The notes under the pieces are model-generated. The model saw only the letters and a list, made by a program, of their open reading frames with translations, was not told the DNA's origin and made no database searches. 64,000 nucleotides of DNA, from the NCBI GenBank assembly GCA_019925795.1, contig CM034314.1, forward strand, positions 19,402,657 through 19,466,656, written 5' to 3'. Positions 47,901-58,269 of this stretch are shown piece by piece (the stretch's first letter is position 1; each line of letters starts with the position of its first letter). The position numbers and the translations under genes were made by a program. The stretch comes from Dendrobium chrysotoxum (Eukaryota; Streptophyta; Magnoliopsida; Asparagales; Orchidaceae).

Positions 47901-49848
47901 ATATAAGTTCAAGTGGTAACTCTTTCCATGTAGCATTTTGTCCTATACAAGGTTCAAGAGGTGGCTCCCATGGCGTAGCACTTTGTCTTATATGACACGT
48001 AGTTCCCATCTTCCGGCTGGTGTATTGCTCTGATATCATTTGTAACAGCCGAAACTCTTAACTATCGAGATATTATCTTCTTTGGCCTAAGGGCCTCACA
48101 GTTTTTTTATGTTGGTGTAACTTTCTAGGAGGTTGCCCAACCCTGGATTTCTCCAGGATGAGCATGCTTAACTGCGATATTTCTTAATAAAATTTCAACC
48201 ATTATACCAAAAGACACCTCGATGTTTAAGAGTTTAACTTCTTTTACTCAAGGGGTTTCACAAATGAGAATATAAAATGTATCTCATAACATGTAACTAT
48301 GAAGGGTTGTCATCGAGAACCAAAGTAATATCATCAACCAAAAGCTCATCATCGATCATACCTCAAACTCGACTTCTTTTGGGTCAATGAAATTAGACTT
48401 CTTCTGATCTATCAAAAGTTTTATTTGAGGGAATTATTTTATAGCATAACTTTTCTGGCAGCACATTAAATAAGCTATCTTTGAAGTGGAGGGCCTATCT
48501 CTTGCAATGTCTTGCAATGGTGTTGACTAAAGCTTGGGGAGCAGGCTAACAAGAACAAACACTTCAAAAAGCTTTTCATATCTATGTCCAACAAGTGCCA
48601 AACATAACATGTTTTCCACAAGTTCCGACACTTATCAAACATGCTATAAATTGTGTCTACTATATTTTATTCCAAAATTAGAGTTGAACACAATTATGAG
48701 ATGCCTCAACATGGCCAAAAAATGCATCTACATAGATTGGACACACACAAGCTATTCTTGCTTTAATAAAATTTCAATTCAGGTTGGACGATCATTGAGT
48801 GTCTGGGTGCTATGTTTCTTGGGTCAAATTAAAGATATATCAATGCGTTCATATTTTGTGTGGTTATTTTTAAGAGTATATTTTCATGGTGTGTGATTTT
48901 TTTTATGGATTTTGGCATTGTTCTTAGGTAGTGAAATGTTAAGATCATGTATAATAATTAATGCTATTGTTGTTGTATTGTTCAGGAATATGTGCACTTA
49001 ATGAAATATTGAAATGTAATTGTAATTAAACTAACATTAGTTTTTCTTTTGTTGATACTTAAATTTTTTTTGTGATGCATATAATATTACCTCATCGTGT
49101 ATTGCCTTTTGTTGAAAAATACTTACATTGGGTGTCTTGATTACGCATTTTCTATTAATAATTAAAAAAACATTATATTCATGGTGTGTCATTCTTGCAT
49201 TTCATGGTTTTGTTGTCTCCTCGTCTCTGTATTGTGCTCATGTCTCATGTCACTTTCCACACTTCATAGGGAGTAAGTCTTGCTTATTTGGCCGTGCAGG
49301 ACCAGTAGTCACTTTAGGTTGGATCGGAGGTTTCCAACCTGACTAAGTTTATCATGCCAGTCTTGAGGAAAATTAACAACACACCTTGGTACTGTAATTC
49401 TCTTAGAGAACTTAGTTTTTGTGTTAATTTTGCTGCATTAAGTTTTAGAATTATATATTATGTATTTTCCGTTTTGCCTGAATGGTGTACTGTTAATTTG
49501 AATTCATTCTCTAACTATGAATTTGTCTGGGTAATTATTGTGCGTTTTTGTTGCTTAATTAATTTCCCTTCATTAAGTTTTAGAATTAATTTTTGTGTTT
49601 ATTTCGCTCACGTGTGCTGAATGACTTCTCTGTATTGCTTTACATGACATTAACGTAGTTCCTCTCGCTACAGGATTTGTTCATGACCTACTGCATGCTG
49701 TTCTTAGAACAGCAGTATCTTCATCTGTCTGGCCTTCTATATGTGACCGAGGAATTGAAATAACGGGCATTAGTGGAACTGCAAAATCTAGGCTTATGCA
49801 CATTTTATGTGATAAAATCTATCCTAGCAGCCATGAAACTCCACTAAG
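38420..49848 (+). CDS. Unidentified plant gene, three supported exons, 3' end not found
   Basis: Exons are 38420-38626 (MELTHLLAKIACEVRQSNAV..., 69 codons), 38713-38908 (VCNARIERLIETMISVLYSS...) and 49674-49848 (...FVHDLLHAVLRTAVSSS... ending HETPLR). All junctions are GT/AG and phases fit (0, then 1, then 2), giving about 192 aa without a stop. Composition is that of a soluble, mostly helical protein; no motif or membrane segment that I recognise. GC content of exon 1 is clearly higher than its surroundings. Intron 2 is 10765 bp and holds several transposons. After 49848 the next in-phase exon is not evident. I do not recognise the family and assign no function. It may continue outside the exons seen, or be a truncated gene. 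Confidence 0.65.
38909..40649 (+). other. Gene 2 intron 2, 5' part
   Basis: AT-rich intron DNA. The notable structure is a 34-bp identical direct repeat (40242-40275 and 40554-40587). No gene seen. Confidence 0.5.
41406..41834 (-). mobile_element. RTE-type LINE 3' fragment (copy 5)
   Basis: The minus-strand 3' end carries the TTG-repeat tail (plus-strand ACAACAACAAC at 41406) and the CCCCACATAGTGC hairpin relic. The block IREKVGVAPLKDQIRESHLR-WFGH is readable at about 41690-41600. It ends abruptly at about 41834 within the MULE. Confidence 0.83.
41835..42160 (-). pseudogene. MULE transposase C-terminal fragment with CCHC zinc knuckle
   Basis: The minus strand reads DEQLNNSQRRSL, then TLHCSKCKPGDHNRRSYTKK, the CX2CX4HX4C knuckle that ends many MuDR-like transposases; the last Cys is replaced by Tyr. 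A frameshift lies just upstream (about 42118) of a GPPTKVKKK segment that fits the GRPxKxRxK stretch of these proteins. It is cut at the LINE junction. Confidence 0.65.
42827..43399 (+). other. Gene 2 intron 2, spacer
   Basis: AT-rich, no recognisable feature. Confidence 0.4.
43400..43965 (+). mobile_element. Possible LINE 3' relic of another RTE-like family
   Basis: Plus-strand words read RLGWFG (about 43725) and, 180 bp later, LDKMNGERGFTHEA (about 43895-43937), the order seen in 3' ends of plant RTE-like proteins. Strongly decayed. Confidence 0.35.
43966..46430 (+). other. Gene 2 intron 2, middle part
   Basis: T-rich DNA with an LTR-like start TGTCACGATCCGGCCC at 43951-43966 and a GC-richer patch at 45580-45670 with a palindromic ATCCGGTTCATCTGAACCGGAT (about 45691-45712). 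It may be a solo LTR but the right end is not found. No gene seen. Confidence 0.3.
46446..46821 (+). mobile_element. RTE-type LINE (copy 6), 376 bp, 15-16-bp TSD
   Basis: Contains the 3' domain (VGVAPVADKI-type block, WFGH) and ends CCCCGCGTAGTGGGATAAAGG plus a TTG-repeat tail. TGAAATGCAAGATTAG occurs at 46430-46445 and 46822-46837, so both ends are exact. Extreme 5' truncation. Confidence 0.92.
46838..47603 (+). other. Gene 2 intron 2, spacer
   Basis: AT-rich intron DNA, no recognisable feature. Confidence 0.45.
47610..48262 (-). mobile_element. Cassandra TRIM retrotransposon (653 bp) with 5S-rRNA-like LTRs
   Basis: Two direct LTRs of about 222 bp (47610 to about 47831 and 48041-48262) start TGTAAC(T/A)GCC. 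Only about 210 bp lies between them and it has no coding capacity. Minus-strand orientation: a primer-binding site TGATATCAGAGC (one mismatch to the initiator Met-tRNA-type site) lies at 48027-48038 next to the right LTR. Each LTR on the minus strand holds a 5S rRNA-like internal promoter: AGTTAAGC(G/A)TGCT (47742-47730; 48173-48161), then GGATTGGTGACCTCCTGG (47712-47694) or its decayed form. AATGAG flanks both ends (47604-47609, 48263-48268). This combination defines the Cassandra TRIM group. Confidence 0.93.
48269..49673 (+). other. Gene 2 intron 2, 3' part
   Basis: T-rich intron DNA ending in the acceptor at 49673. Open frames here (48534, 49354) have no coding character. Confidence 0.45.
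49674..49848 (+). CDS. Gene 2 exon 3
   Basis: The acceptor CTCTCGCTACAG ends at 49673. The first two bases complete the Arg codon begun in exon 2. 58 codons are open up to the donor AAG|GTTTGC. Candidate downstream pieces (50090-50190, and 50677-50764 ending SSPLPSDRPG) have coding character but do not join in phase convincingly. Confidence 0.6.
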
Positions 49849-51634
49849 GTTTGCTTATTATAATTCTTCAATTATATTTTCATTGTGCTTGGCTAATGTT
49901 TCTATACTTATTTAAGGACTTTCTAACCATTTAATTCTAGATTTTTACTGATATAAAAATTTATGAAAATTGCTTAGTTGTTTTTTTATTGAATTTGTAA
50001 AGCAGGACAGTTTTAGTTATATATCGGCTGAGTAATTCTCTTTCATGATGGACAGACATCATGTTTTTTTCTTATGCAGCAAGGTGATCTTTTTGAGTAT
50101 GTCATGCTGGTGCTTGACAATTCCTTGACATGTGATTTGTCCATCCTTCTCTTGGAAACTCCCTCTCTCAGGGATATCTAGTGATTTATCCAGTAGCAGG
50201 CTCAACATCCCTCCACCGCAAAATGGATGGATGACTTTTCCTAGGGCAACGCCCCTAAACGCGAGTCTCCATCTTCATGACATAATAAAATGGAGATGTG
50301 GTATGTTGTAGATTGTTCTAGAAAATGGAATGTATATATATATATATATATATATAGTCCTGATTTTCCCCCACCTATTGCATTAATATTTCGATCTCCA
50401 TTTTATCCACCTATATTGTCCTCACGTAGACACCTATTATTCATTGACAAGGGAAGACTTTCTTTTATATCAGAAGTTAAAAATTGGAGTCATTTCATTG
50501 CATGATCCAATGCTATCCGCTTAATGTTCTGACCTCATTATCTTCTAACTTTTCTTGAGGACACTTCTCTCCTTGTTTTGCCTCTGTTCTTCCTGTAGAC
50601 AGCAGTTATAATTATTTTTCTTGTTTCCTGGATTGCTATTCCCTGTTTCTTTGACTGGTAATTCGTGTCAGCACAGGTACAACACAATTCGAAGCATTTT
50701 TGCGATCTTCAAGTGGGAAGACATCCAATAATTAGTAGTCCTTTGCCTTCAGATAGACCGGGCTAGGTGTATAAAACATTGGCCCGTCCCAGTTACAGTT
50801 TCTGCTACAATGGAATTACCAGATGCTTCAAGGAGTTGCCTATCGTTATTTTGCTATAGGGGAGCGGCTGGAGCCATGCAGTTGGTAAACCTAGAGGCAG
50901 ATGGAGAATGGAGCAGAGACGGTTATTTGGAGGAATTTTTGGATTGATTTCTTTGCTGGATACTAATCCCATTTATAGGTAATTATTGTAGGAGCAATTC
51001 TTATCCATTTTCTAATCAAACTCCACAGAAAGAGGAAAAGCTATTAATAATAACCGGCTAGATAAGTTCAATAAAAAAATAATTCAAGTAGGAATTGTCA
51101 TAATCATGAATTAAAAATTCAGAAACAAGTTTATCCAAATAAGTTTAAAATTCAACTTATCCTGTTCGGAAATATAATCTAATAGCCTAGTTTACCAGAT
51201 TTTATCTTATTCATGTGATGTTCGATTGATGATTTGATCCTGCTTGTGGGCACATGGTTCAATCTCTTATTTCTCAAACTCCAATTTTTCAATCTAAAAA
51301 TCACCATCATCAACAATTTTCATCATGAAATCAGATTATTAAAATTTTAATGATCACAACATCTTTGTCTTCCTTGATTTGATGCCCAAATAGTGATGAT
51401 AGATGATAAATGTGATTTAATACTTGATCTGATCTATAATCAGTAGACTCCTTTTCAATTTGATATTTGCTCAATGACGTTTGACCCAATAGTTTCATTT
51501 ATATAGGATGCATCTAATTTTTTTTGACTAATTCTTCTTTTGATGATCATTTGGACCATCTCAGCTCCTTGTTATTTTAAGAAACTCTCCTTGTCTTAGC
51601 CTTTAAAAAAAATAAATAGTTTTTTGTGATTATG
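49849..51634 (+). other. DNA downstream of gene 2 exon 3
   Basis: May hold the missing 3' exons. A stretch at about 50090-50190 is open (reads GDLFEYVMLVLDNSLTCD) but in the wrong phase, and 50677-50764 gives a short open end. A (TA)n tract is at about 50333-50356. Confidence 0.3.
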
Positions 51635-51940
51635 ACTACAACAACATCAAGCCTTTATTCTACTATGTGGGGTCGGCTACATGAATCCTTTTTCTCCATT
51701 ATGTCCTGTTAAGAGTCAAATTCTCATTTATACTAATAAAAAAAAGGTCATTTCTAATATTTTATAACCAAATCTTTTTAGGTTTATCTCTACCTCTCTT
51801 AACATAGGTCAAATCTAATACATCTACTCTCTTAACCAGGTTAACAGAAGGCCGACGCTTTCTGTGACCAAACCATCTAAGATGATTCTCTCTAATCTTA
51901 TGTGCCTCTGGAGCAACCCCAACCTTTTCACGTGCATGCT
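51635..51940 (-). mobile_element. RTE-type LINE 3' fragment (copy 7)
   Basis: The plus strand starts CTACAACAACATCAAGCC, the complement of the tail and 3' end. It continues through the hairpin relic to the WFGH/VGVAPE region at about 51860-51925. No clear TSD. Confidence 0.8.
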
Positions 51941-53700
51941 AGTTTTGCAATCAATTAATTTCAAATTGAAATATGAAATCTAATTTAATAATTAATTAAT
52001 CTATTTTAAAATACTTTTTATTAATTGATTGATTACTTAATCAATCAATTAAATTTTAAATTAATTAAAAATAGATTAATTGATTAAATTACATTATAGC
52101 ATGATTTAAAAATATGGTGAGAGCCACTCTTGTGAAAGTGTGTATTTTTGAAAAAATAAAAAATGGGAGAAAAATAATGTTTACACTAATCAACCCTAAG
52201 TGCAGGCTAAACACCAAACATTGCTCTCCAAACTCTGAACAATGTGGGCTCCAAAAATTCGGCCCCGGCCTCCGCCCGCTTTTTGTTTTCTTCGGGGGGA
52301 GTTTTAACGGATTAAGTTCCGGGGTAAATTTTGGAAGGCAGATGGGTTTGTAGATTAGATACTACCAGAGATTTCGCCCTCATTTTGTGAGGACTTTATG
52401 ATCTGAGTTCTGGTTTCCTATAGGTGCAAGCCCCTATAGTTAATTACCCCTCCCGGTAACGAGAGAGAACTTTCGATTAAGGCTAGTCGTCGATCAGATA
52501 CGCATAGAGATATGCGGGTCTGGCATATAGTAGCAGCATGGGTTTAGGTATTTGAAAATTAGAGAGTTTGAATATTTGATATTTAAAATTAGAGAGTTTG
52601 AATATTTGATATTTATAATTAGAAATTTCACCGTCTTGCACTTAAAGCGGATGGTGGGGGAATGGATGATGGACCCGATCAAGATCCCATGGTTCCGTCA
52701 TCCCGGGTCATCGTGGTCCCTGGTCTACTTAGTCAGAGGAGGTAGTCGACCCAACTTGACAGAAGGATCCTTGTCGGCAGCTATGGGTTGCTTCGTTCAA
52801 GGGTACCTTGTAGACCTGGGGGGAGTGTTTGCCTAAGGGGACAATTTTGAATCCACCTTAGCTGACAGAGGGCTTTGTGCCCTATCGATCATATCCTATT
52901 GATTCATATCTCAAGGATTTGATGCCATTGGGGAGCATACGGGCTCTGGCCATAACCATAATATAATGGTGCCATTTGGCGGCGACCACCTAGTTCAGAG
53001 GGCCCCGAGTCATAACCGTTTATCCTGCAGTGCCATTTGGCGGCGAAACTGCCGGTTAGAGGACTCGTACCACGTCCTTGCTGGTAGGAGATTATTTGAG
53101 AATAGATCCTAGTGATAATTTCGACCAGGCATGAGCTCTTTGTGAGCTGAAGTAAATTTTAATTTGTCCACCTCGGCAAACTGTTGCGGAGGATAGATGG
53201 ATTTTATGCTTTGAGTGTTTGATGGTTTGATTTCAATTTTAATTATTTTCGGAGTTTAGAATTTTTGGGATTGTTTTTGGAGTTTTTTTGAATTTTGATA
53301 GGGTTTGGGTGGTATTTTGAAATATTTGAAATGGACCCCTCCGGTTGATATATGCATTCAACACGGCCATCATCGGGGTGGGTGAGATCATTTATATTTT
53401 ATTGATTGGACCCTGTCGACTCTATCCACTAGTCGATAGAGGATCGGGTTTCGTAGCCTTTGGACCTTTGTTAGTGAATTCTCTTGATTATAGGCCTTGA
53501 AGGCCTAATATGAATTATAAAATAAATATCCCGGTCGATCTCGCGACCGCATATTTATTTAATAGTTCGAGCCGTGTCAACTCCTATCTACCTGAATAGA
53601 AGGATCGGGCTCGAACGTGGCGTTATACGATCTCCCCTACTGCTGCTTGTAGGCAGGTAGGTGTATTCATTCGCAAACTGAAATTGACTTCAGGATACTG
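51941..53700. repeat. Noncoding retroelement-like DNA with small repeats
   Basis: Contains an AATTAATT-rich stretch (51955-52090), a tandem 30-bp unit with AGAGAGTTTGAATATTTGAT (about 52560-52620), a TGCCATTTGGCGGCGA direct repeat (about 52972 and 53032) and two related stem-loops followed by GGATCGGG (about 53421 and 53586). The style is of LTR or leader DNA of Gypsy elements. No coding region recognised. Confidence 0.4.
53520..53560. repeat. Perfect two-part hairpin
   Basis: The outer stem AAATAAATAT (53520-53529) pairs with 53551-53560. The inner stem CGGTCG (53532-53537) pairs with CGACCG (53544-53549) around the loop ATCTCG. Outer-arm words and loop resemble the long hairpins at 57621, 58941 and 59059. 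Confidence 0.75.
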
Positions 53701-55430
53701 CATTTACTGAAGTATTTTTGTATCTACCCACAGATGACACGTGGTGCGTACATCTGTATTCGTAGGGGACTTGTACGTATTACAGATCTTTTGCTATCAC
53801 TTTGGTAGGAAAATCACAGAGGGTGTAGACCTTCTAATGTTGTTTGCAAACAAAGATATTTGCTGTAATTCTTCCACATCTTCTCGTAGGCAAGTTACTA
53901 TATGTTCATTTACGATTCAACTGACATTAGTAGCATGGAGATTATATCTTTTATAGCCTTCTTTCCTCTTCTTTTATAGATATGTTATATTTGCAGTACA
54001 TGCCCGCCAGCGAATTGTCACTGCGCATATATATATTTTTGTGCTTCTCATTTCTGGACATCACATATTCATTATGTACACTACAAGCCTTCCATAATAG
54101 TTCATAAGTTATTGCAGCATATCCTTTATCGTTCTTTGTATGTAGACCGATATATTCATTTACACGTAGTTGTTGACTATTGATTGAGTTGTATTCCTCA
54201 TCATTCATCTCTTCATATGTGTTGAACGTCGTCACTTGCAAGGGTCTAGTGTATTTGCTTACACTTAAATGACCCCAATTGTGTATGAGCCTCGGTGTTC
54301 TTATTCATAAGCATATTATTATCGCTAACTAGTAGCTGCATTTGGACTAGCATATCCCATATGAATAAATCGTATTATTCGTTAGAGACTCCATATTGTA
54401 TCAGGTGGTGTCCAAGGTTATTTGTTCAATATTGTTCATCTGATCATTTCTGCTTTCAAGGGATTAGTATTATTGATTACTATTGCCATAGTTATTGACT
54501 GTAAGGGATGATCTATTGTCCAATATATATTTCTGCCAACCACCCGTAAGTAGATTACCGTGCATAATAAGCCTCCTACAGTCTCTTGCAAACATTCATC
54601 ATGAATCTTTTATTACTATAAGTATCTATGCTCATTGCAATTCTCCTGATGTCACATGTGGAATAACGCCTAGTGGCAGTGCCAGTACCTTCATTAAAGT
54701 CTGTTACTCTTATCCTTCCACAAATTATAACATTTGGACTACAAATTTGTCGTTTCTACTTGTAGATGAGGCGTTGTGGGTATAATGGATTCTTAATCCT
54801 CACCAATTGTATAGCCCTTGCTATGGCTCATAAACAGTCCATCACATACTTTGCAAACTCCTTACCATTTGATTCGTTTGTTTGCAGTGTTTGTTGAAAC
54901 TCACTTGCAATCGTTTCAATATTGCTCCTCTTTATTCAATGATTCAATATCAGAATGCATGAGTCCTTGCTTGTTCATTTGTTCTTAATCTTTCTCTTTG
55001 ATACGCCTTCTTAGAGTTGGATTGTTGCTGGTAGTAGGGATGTAGGAGCTTTCTTATCCACCATGCATTTTTATTTGCTCATCCACTATGCAAATTTGTT
55101 TAATCAAACCAATCCTCTTATTACAAGTCCTTGCATTCACTTTGAGTTCTTGTTTGCTTGCATGAAGTTCATTTGTATGCACTTGAATGCTCAAAGTTAT
55201 TATTTGTCTTTGAAGTCTTCATTTCGACCATGCTTTTATCAATTTAAAGTCCAAGTTTTTTTGTTGTTTAAAGTAGGCTCATCCAAGTCTTGTTGTTTTG
55301 TTCAGTTCAAGTCCTTGTCACTGTATTCAAGTTCAAGTCCAGGTTTTAGTTTAGGTTCAGATTAAACTCATTTGATGTCCAAATTAGGTTCAAGTAAAGT
55401 CCCCTGCTGTCCAAATATTATTCAAGTGTG
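53701..55430. other. Noncoding DNA, no recognised feature
   Basis: Mixed AT-rich DNA. From about 55220 to 55420, repeated TTCAAGTCC/AGGTTCAAG words suggest a decayed short-unit repeat. Open frames here have no family features. Confidence 0.35.
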
Positions 55431-56040
55431 GTCTTCTGTTCACCCGAAATTTCGGCAGCCTCCCGGCGTCTCCCCCGTTTAGGGGAAATTATGGAAAAAC
55501 TGGGCCTTTCCCACCATGCTACGAAAAGCGTGTATGGTAGGTGCCCTCTTTCGAGGACACCGCGGCCGTGTAAAGTCTTCAATCCCCCACCACGCTACGA
55601 AAAGCGTGTATGGGTCTTCGACAGCACCTGTTTGAAAAACGCAGTTATTTCCCCGCGAGCGAGTACTTATGAATATCCCCTTCTCGCCATAGGCGCCGCA
55701 CCGACTTTTCATCCCACCACGCTACGAAAAGTGTGTATAGGCGGTTTGCTGGCGCGCCGCGAATGCCGAAAAAGAGATTTTAGGTGATCACCCACTTCGT
55801 CGTAGGCGCCGCACCGGGTTCCCTTCCCACCACGCTACGAAAAGCGTGTATAGGCGGTTTGTCGGTGTGTTGCGAACGACGGAATGAGCTCTCGAAGTGA
55901 TTACCCGATTCGTTGCAAGCCTCGCGACGCACTTCCTCCCACCACGCTAAAAAAAGCGTGTATAGGTGGTCGTTTTGTCGCGCTGCGAGCCTCGAGGCGG
56001 GCTCTCGGAGTTTTAGGGTTGGAGGGTTATACCTTGGCGA
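55430..56040. repeat. Five degenerate ~112-bp repeats, each with a CACGCT...AGCGTG stem-loop
   Basis: CCCACCACGCTACGAAAAGC and GTGTAT occur as a unit at 55510, 55586, 55713, 55826 and 55938 (spacing 76, 127, 113, 112). CACGCT and AGCGTG form a 6-bp stem around ACGAAA; copies 1, 3 and 5 carry single changes. The units at 55713 and 55826 also share about 110 bp around the motif, including AGGCGCCGCACCG upstream and AGGCGGTTTG downstream. GC-rich, no coding evidence. Confidence 0.8.
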
Positions 56041-56099
56041 CTGGCGGTGGTTTGTGGCACGAGGATCGAGGCAAGGGAAGAGATTTCATTTTCTCTTTT

Positions 56100-56460
56100 T
56101 TTGGGTAATAATTAATTATAATTAATTAAAAAAAATTAATTATAATTATGATAATTAATTATATTTGAATTTAATAATTATAATTAATTAATATTAATTA
56201 ATCTTTAAACAAATTAACTAATAGTAATTAATTGTAATTAAAAAATATAATTAATTAGAATTAACCTTAATTAAAATTACTTATAATTAATTAAAATTAA
56301 TTATAATAATTTAACTAAAATTAATTATAATGAATTATAATAATACTAATTATTTAAAATAATTATAATTAAAACTAATTAATATTAGCTTTAATTAAAA
56401 TTGTTTTAATATTAATTTTAATTAAAATTAATTGATATTAATCTTAATTAAAATCATTAA
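56100..56460. repeat. AT-rich low-complexity tract of TTAATTA words
   Basis: About 360 bp made almost entirely of AATTAATTATAATTAA-like words, sandwiched sharply between GC-rich blocks. Confidence 0.85.
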
Positions 56461-57620
56461 ACCCTCTCCCTCCCTTTCTCTAAAGTTCGGCGATTTCAAG
56501 GGATTTGGCCGAAGAAGCACACGCAAGGGAGAAAGTTACCTTCCCAGCAAGAGCTCCCGTCGCTACTTCTGTCAAAATGTCGCAACTTCCGATCTTACGG
56601 GAAGGGAACGTCGTGGAAGGAATGAAGTCGGGCGACCACGAAGAGGTTGAAGGAGGTAGGGTTAGGGCTCGGTTTTGGGCTCCGATTAGAGCTCCGGCAT
56701 CGGCGTGAGGTAAGGGCTTGGCTTCTCTCTCTCTCTCTCTTTCTTTCTCTCTCTCCTTCTTCCTCTGGACCGACAGAAGCAAGGGATCGGGATTTCGCAG
56801 AGAGGGGAGGAGGCAATGGTCGTGAGAAGTGTCGTGGAAGGAGCCTTCATTCGCGTTTTAAAGGCGAAGGCAGAGGCGGGATCGAGGCGAGATTGCGCAC
56901 GCGAGGGATGGGCTTCTGGCTTCGGCGCCGTTTCGCAGAGCTGACACTGTAGCAGACGGCGCGATCTTTGCAGGATTCGCGTATGGCTTTGCCTCAGGTA
57001 ATGATTTTGAATTTTTTTTATTTTATTTTATCTGTTTCCTTTGGCTGTAGCGGGAAGGTCAATAAATGCCCCCCAACAAATGTGGTTCATGTCTAGAGCG
57101 AATCACGTTTGTTGTAAGCTAAATGACCTTATGGATCTCTAGATATTTGTTCTAGATGTCACATTAGGGCTTCCATTTAGCGGATCTCTAAAAATTTAGT
57201 TGGATATCATACTAATGTTTCTTGGTCCGTAGATCTCCAAGAGTCCATCTCTGTACCTTCATGGATCTTTAAATGCACTCGTAATCTTCAGTATAGTTGA
57301 TATATTTACTCTTGGTCAAGTAGAGATCCCTAGGATAATAATAGAGCACTTTGTTCTTAGGTCTCTAGAGCATCACTCTGTAGATTGACGATGATGGATA
57401 GAATCACCATCATTTGTTCTGTTTTAACAAAACTATCAATTTAGTTTATGGACTTTCTATATATGCTCCACATTCTTCTTTGCCATCATCATGTGTAGAT
57501 GTAATATTTTTGTCACTTTTACTGGTTGTATCTTGTGCAGACTATACTTTTTGCTGATGACATATTCACTTTATGGAGGACCTCCCACTCTTCGCTCCTT
57601 TAGTTGCATTTTGATAAGAA
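56461..57620. other. Noncoding, retroelement-associated DNA
   Basis: A GC-rich block (56470-56990) with a CT microsatellite (about 56724-56760), then ordinary DNA. GCCCCCCAACAAATG at about 57068 is, on the minus strand, a purine tract that could precede a 3' LTR of the Gypsy element. No TG start could be fixed. Confidence 0.35.
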
Positions 57621-57686
57621 ATTTTAAATATTTATTTGGGGATCTCGGCACGCAGCGCGATGTCGACCCAAATAAATATTTAAAAT
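57621..57686. repeat. Long hairpin, copy 1
   Basis: The 20-bp arm ATTTTAAATATTTATTTGGG (57621-57640) is perfectly complementary to 57667-57686. The 26-nt loop contains GATCTCGGCACGCAGCGCGA. Immediately downstream AATG-CCC...GGG-CATT forms a second, smaller hairpin (about 57683-57709). Confidence 0.9.
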
Positions 57687-58269
57687 GCCCCCAGTCTTTA
57701 GGGACATTTATAGAAGTCATTCATGATACTTCTTTTCATAGCTTTAGCTTTCCTGAGATTTTGGTTCCTTATGTCCTGTGCTTTGTGCTGCGGACATCGA
57801 TAGAGGATTATCTGATTTGTCTTTACTGACTTGTCAGGTGGTTTGTACCTTCGGCCCTTTGCTTCTAGCTTTGGCGGGCTTGATGAAGGAGTGGTTGCTG
57901 GTGACCAAAACCCTTAGGTTTGTAATAGGTCCATGATGGGAAGTCATCAGTCTAGAGCTTTGTGCATAGCGGACTTATTGATGACGGAATTCTCTTAGTT
58001 CAACCTCAGGCTTTTCATGAACTTTGGGATAATTTCTTCGGTCCTTTGCTTTGTGCTTTGATGGACTTGTTGAAGAAAAATTCCTTCGATCCTAGCTTTG
58101 TGCTTTGCGGATTTGTTGAAGGATTTGCAGGTTTTGGATTCGGTTGATAGTACCAAACTTGGGTAGCATCTTGATCCTTAACCACTTGAGAAGACTTTAG
58201 TCTGAGTCATTTGAGTTCATCAGGTCAGGAGAGCTGGGATTTGATAGCTCTTCGTCTTCTGGTTGCTGA

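Noticed and set aside
50085..50764. Candidate 3' exons of gene 2
   Set aside because: The longest open stretch is out of phase with exon 3 and the last short piece needs a weak splice site. Not included in the coding region.
53951..54241. 96-codon minus-strand open frame
   Set aside because: No recognisable motif, no intron context and AT-biased codons. Most likely chance.
55428..56125. Plus- and minus-strand open frames in the GC-rich hairpin array
   Set aside because: GC-rich sequence gives long frames by chance. Repeats disrupt any consistent reading and no family features are present.
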